NCBI RefSeq assembly: GCF_000177675.1
Contig: NZ_ADGX01000006.1
Span: 39,306-103,305, forward strand
From: Parafrankia sp. EUN1f
GTDB lineage: Bacteria; Actinomycetota; Actinomycetes; Frankiales; Frankiaceae
DNA: 64,000 bases
Direction: 5' to 3'
A program made the position numbers and the translations under genes. The notes below the pieces were generated by a model, which worked only from the letters and a program-made list of their open reading frames with translations, did no database searches and had not been told where the DNA came from. Each line of letters opens with the position of its first letter. Positions within the stretch are counted from its first letter, which is position 1. Shown piece by piece: positions 61,494 to 64,000 of this stretch.

Positions 61494-62156
61494 AGGAGGA
61501 AACTGGGTGCACGCGCTCCGCTCCCGGAGCCGACGGCGCGAGCTCATGGCGAACGCCGCACCGCAGCGCAGAGGCGGTCATCCGGGGTGAGGGCACCGTG
61601 GCACACCTGCCACCGCGGCGGATGTGGCCTACGGCCCCCGCCCTGCCTGCCGTCCAAGGCTGCCGGGCCGGGGTAGGAGCGTGGCGAGGCGGGTCTCACT
61701 GACCGTGTCCAGAGACGCTGCGGCGCGTTCAGGGGCTCCGTAAGCCGGGTCGGAATCTCCCGATTTCGGCAGGTCGGTTCCGGCATGGATCCGCCCGATG
61801 TGGGGAAGGAGCCGAGCGTGGCGGGTCGGTGGAAATCGCGCCGATGCCGTGGTCACCGGGCAGAGCGTCAGGTGCTCTCACGAAAGGAGACGTCTCGCGG
61901 CGCCACTGTCACAAGCCGGCACCAACGAGCCTTTTCCGAAGTCGACTCGGGCTCGCGGCACCCCTGAGACCGCGGGCCGTGCGGTGGAAAAGGCTCGATG
62001 ACTGACACCAGGAACGTTGACAACCTTCGGTGGGATCCCCCGGCGTGGGTCGACATTTTGATCCGTTCCGGAAAACCGCCGAGGCAACCGACTCGCTGGC
62101 CGTGCTGATCGAACGTGGATCGGCCGGCTGGGCCAGGTGAACGGGAGGTGGATCGC
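61494..62156. other. Gene-free region between comF and hpf
   Basis: 663 nt. Short frames lack family support and codon bias. It likely contains the hpf promoter and leader; nothing else distinct was seen. Confidence 0.45.
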
Positions 62157-62945
62157 GTGGACATCGTGGTCAAGGGCAGGCACACCGCGGTTCCGGAACG
62201 GTTCCGCAGGCATGTCCAGGCCAAGCTCGCCAAGCTTGAGCGGCTCGATTCCAGAGTGATGCGGGTGGACGTCGAACACTCGAAGGAGACCAATCCTCGA
62301 CTGTCCGGCATGTCCGACCGTGTCGAGCTGACCGTCTATTCACGCGGCCCGGTCATCCGTGCGGAGGCTTCCGCGGGCGACCCGTACGCGGCACTCGACC
62401 GCGCCGCGGCCAAGCTCGCCGAACGCCTGCGGCGTGCCGCCGACCGGAGGGTCCGCCACCACGCCAACCACGCCGGCGCGAACCATCCGGGGCCCGGCCG
62501 GGCGGGAGCCCTGCAGGCGGACCTGGTCCTCCAGAGCACGGGCGAGCAGGTTTCCAACGGCGCGGGCGGAGCGGTCATGGGCGTGTTGCACGGCGTTCCG
62601 GGCGGGGAGTCCACGGCCGCCGCGGCGGGCAGCGGGAGTGCCGGCGGCGACCGTTGGTCGGATGCCGAGAGCGGCCACGAATCGGACTACTCACCGATGG
62701 TGGTACGGGAGAAGACCCACGCGGCCGCGCCCATGACTCTCGACGACGCGCTGTCCAACATGGAACTCGTCGGCCACGACTTCTACCTGTTCCTCGACGC
62801 GAACAGCGGTCTGCCCAGCGTCGTGTACCGCAGGTGCGGATACGACTACGGCGTCATCCGGCTCGCGGGCTCGGCGGGCCAGAACGGCTCGGGCGACATG
62901 AACGGGTCGCGAGAACGCGCGGCGGCGGTCATTTCCGCCGTGTGA
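62157..62945 (+). CDS. hpf: Long-form ribosome hibernation promoting factor
   Basis: 262 residues. The N-terminal S30AE domain reads VVKGRHTAVPERFRRHVQAKLAKLERLDSRVMRVDVEHSKETN, then DRVELTVYSRGPVIRAEASAGDPYAALDRAAAKLAERLRRAADRRV. A long Gly/Ala/Ser linker follows (about 110-190). The C-terminal dimerisation domain reads APMTLDDALSNMELVGHDFYLFLDANSGLPSVVYRRCGYDYGVIRL. Such long forms pair 70S ribosomes into inactive 100S dimers. GTG 62157 has GGGAGG upstream and gives the family start. A perfect 20-bp hairpin follows the gene. Confidence 0.94.
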   Translation: MDIVVKGRHTAVPERFRRHVQAKLAKLERLDSRVMRVDVEHSKETNPRLSGMSDRVELTVYSRGPVIRAEASAGDPYAALDRAAAKLAERLRRAADRRVRHHANHAGANHPGPGRAGALQADLVLQSTGEQVSNGAGGAVMGVLHGVPGGESTAAAAGSGSAGGDRWSDAESGHESDYSPMVVREKTHAAAPMTLDDALSNMELVGHDFYLFLDANSGLPSVVYRRCGYDYGVIRLAGSAGQNGSGDMNGSRERAAAVISAV

Positions 62946-63023
62946 GGGTCGATCCCCCCGGCCGACGTGGGACCATTTGCCTCGGGTGTCGGACTCCCGG
63001 CATCGGTGCACACGGCGGGTTCC

Positions 63024-63067
63024 GTGGGGCGTGCCTGCGACGAGGGGTCGTCGCAGGCACGCCCCAC
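63024..63067 (+). terminator. Perfect 20-bp hairpin between hpf and the response regulator
   Basis: Arms at 63024-63043 and 63048-63067 are fully complementary over 20 bp (one contains CGTGCCTGCGACGA) with a GGGG loop. It lies 78 nt after hpf and 27 nt before the response regulator start, so it may end the hpf transcript or control read-through. Confidence 0.88.
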
Positions 63068-63093
63068 CGGGGCGGTTCCAGGGGAGGTCGGAG

Positions 63094-63531
63094 ATGACGG
63101 TGGACGAGCGGCGTTCCGAGGAGGCGCTGCGGACGCCATCGGAGGCGAATCCCATCCGGGTGCTGATCGTTGACGACCACGCGTTGTTCCGCCGCGGCCT
63201 GGAGATGGTCCTGGCGCAGGAGGTCGACATCGAGGTCGTCGGTGAGGCAGCCGACGGCTCGGAAGCGGTCACCATGGCGGCCGAGATGGCGCCGGACATC
63301 GTCCTCATGGACGTTCGCATGCCGCGCCGCGGCGGGATCGACGCCACGAGTGCGATCAAGGAGAAGGTGCCGAGCGCGAAGATCGTCATGTTGACGATCA
63401 GTGACGAGGAGGCCGACCTCTTCGACGCGATCAAGGCGGGTGCCATGGGCTACCTGCTCAAGGAGATCTCGATCGACGAGGTGGCCGCGGACATTCGCGC
63501 GGTCTACAACCAAGGCCGCGTAGTTAAGTGA
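63094..63531 (+). CDS. Response regulator receiver domain, truncated (lost LuxR output domain)
   Basis: 145 residues from ATG 63094, which has GGGGAGG upstream. The receiver is complete: IRVLIVDDHALFRRGLEMVLAQEVD (acidic pair), DIVLMDVRMPRRGGIDA (phospho-Asp), IVMLTISDEEADLFDAIKAGAMGYLLKE (Thr/Ser and Lys). The protein then ends ADIRAVYNQGRVVK at a TAA or TAG-like stop, where LuxR-type regulators normally go on into a DNA-binding domain of about 70 residues. In related actinobacteria a full-length NarL/LuxR regulator lies between hpf and secA. The loss coincides with the start of unrelated DNA carrying the opposite-strand winged-helix gene, so an insertion is likely. Confidence 0.82.
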   Translation: MTVDERRSEEALRTPSEANPIRVLIVDDHALFRRGLEMVLAQEVDIEVVGEAADGSEAVTMAAEMAPDIVLMDVRMPRRGGIDATSAIKEKVPSAKIVMLTISDEEADLFDAIKAGAMGYLLKEISIDEVAADIRAVYNQGRVVK

Positions 63532-63896
63532 TCTCGGTTGCTGTCAAGGGTGTTTGAGGTCAGGGTGTAGGTCGCTCGGTCGGTCTTGTGGAGGAGCCCC
63601 TGGCGGGCCCACTGCGACATCCGGGTGCGGAAGCTGTTGATGTTCGTGACGTGGAGGATCCGGGCGATGTCCCTGCTGTGCCAGGCGCGGTGAGGATCGC
63701 CGCGCAGGAGGTCCAGGACGTCGGTCGCGGTGGGTGCCGGGCGGTGGGATGGCTGGTCCGGTGCTGTCGGGTCGGTGTCCGGTGGTGGCACGGCGGGCCG
63801 GGTGAGCGCCGGGGTGGCTTGCCGGGGTGGTGTCCGGTTGCGGTGGCTGGCCGCGGGTGTGGCGGGGGTGGCTGGGGGGTGGATCTCGGTGGTCAC
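63504..63896 (-). CDS. Winged-helix-like small protein, unknown
   Basis: 130 residues. An N-terminal half rich in Pro/Thr/Ala is followed by a compact domain TATDVLDLLRGDPHRAWHSRDIARILHVTNINSFRTRMSQWARQGLLHKTDRATYTLTS, which fits a winged helix-turn-helix. No named family recognised. Its 3' end overlaps the last 28 nt of the truncated regulator gene in the opposite direction. GTG 63896 overlaps a possible upstream stop (GTGA). It may belong to a mobile element that runs past the window edge. Confidence 0.6.
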   Translation of the reverse strand: MTTEIHPPATPATPAASHRNRTPPRQATPALTRPAVPPPDTDPTAPDQPSHRPAPTATDVLDLLRGDPHRAWHSRDIARILHVTNINSFRTRMSQWARQGLLHKTDRATYTLTSNTLDSNRDHLTTRPWL

Positions 63897-64000
63897 GGTC
63901 GCGATGCTGGTGGTGACCAGTGGCCGGTCGTCTCCGGCGGGCCGGGCGTGGTAGCGGGAGAGGGGGGACGTTGGACCTTGCGGGTGCTGTAACGGGCTCG
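63893..64000 (-). CDS. Possible C-terminal fragment of an upstream gene (cut by window edge)
   Basis: An open frame enters from the window edge and ends TGA at 63893-63895, overlapping the next start as GTGA. It encodes about 35 residues (ARYSTRKVQRPPSPATTPG...SPPASRP). The overlap suggests an operon partner of the winged-helix gene. Nothing in the fragment identifies it. Confidence 0.25.
   Translation of the reverse strand, partial: RARYSTRKVQRPPSPATTPGPPETTGHWSPPASRP

Noticed and set aside
1..64000. tRNA, rRNA and CRISPR
   Set aside because: No cloverleaf-like TTCGA-containing segments with matching arms, no rRNA core sequence and no regularly spaced direct repeats were seen on reading both strands.

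Overview
The DNA is very GC-rich, with strong G/C at third codon positions, many GTG starts and actinobacterial marker families: WhiB, FbiA/FbiB/FbiC, DUF3499, DUF5719, DUF3105, RDD and long-form HPF. It looks like a chromosome segment of a high-GC filamentous actinomycete. Frankia or a close relative is the best guess, but this is an inference from gene content, not a proof.

Core block 1 (1-32.25 kb) follows the order known from the Mycobacterium tuberculosis Rv3266c-Rv3255c region, with extra genes. It holds two GT4 glycosyltransferases (the first cut by the window edge), a wbbL-like GT2 broken by a one-base frameshift, and a sugar-1-phosphate nucleotidyltransferase. Next come a duplicated-architecture sensor kinase, a lytic transglycosylase with a lysine/alanine tail, an acyltransferase-3 protein, a beta-clamp (DnaN) homologue and a DUF3105 protein. 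The F420 genes fbiB-fbiA, a TetR regulator, a small ORF and fbiC follow. The block ends with whiB, a 1201-residue GT2 membrane protein, DUF5719, manA, a degenerate zincin, DUF3499, manB, a Trm112-like protein and a SIS isomerase. Its themes are activated mannose supply, cell-envelope glycans and F420 synthesis.

An accessory island (32.3-49.6 kb) interrupts the core. It starts with a fatty acyl-AMP ligase, an NTF2-like protein and a cytochrome P450. Then comes a module of a Tat-exported protein, a DUF1906 (glycoside-hydrolase-like) protein, an ACP-GNAT fusion and small secreted proteins. Part of the island, from inside the P450 to the 3' end of the downstream PBP gene, has been duplicated in direct tandem. 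One ACP-GNAT copy carries an in-frame stop and the other is reduced to its two ends. The second P450 is a fragment. A remnant of the PBP tail at about 43.71-43.81 kb marks the junction. Perfect terminator-like hairpins, a 43-bp palindrome and a decayed transposase-like stretch lie here.

Core block 2 (49.6-64 kb) has a class A PBP, then RDD and SpoIIM-like genes in divergent orientation. A tightly overlapping minus-strand operon follows (Pro/Gly-rich membrane protein, DUF4129, DUF4350, MoxR, DUF58), then comF, hpf and a LuxR-type response regulator. The regulator stops right after its receiver domain, where an opposite-strand winged-helix gene begins. The mtrA-mtrB-lpqB genes that usually precede comF-hpf in actinobacteria are not here.

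No rRNA, tRNA or CRISPR array was recognised.
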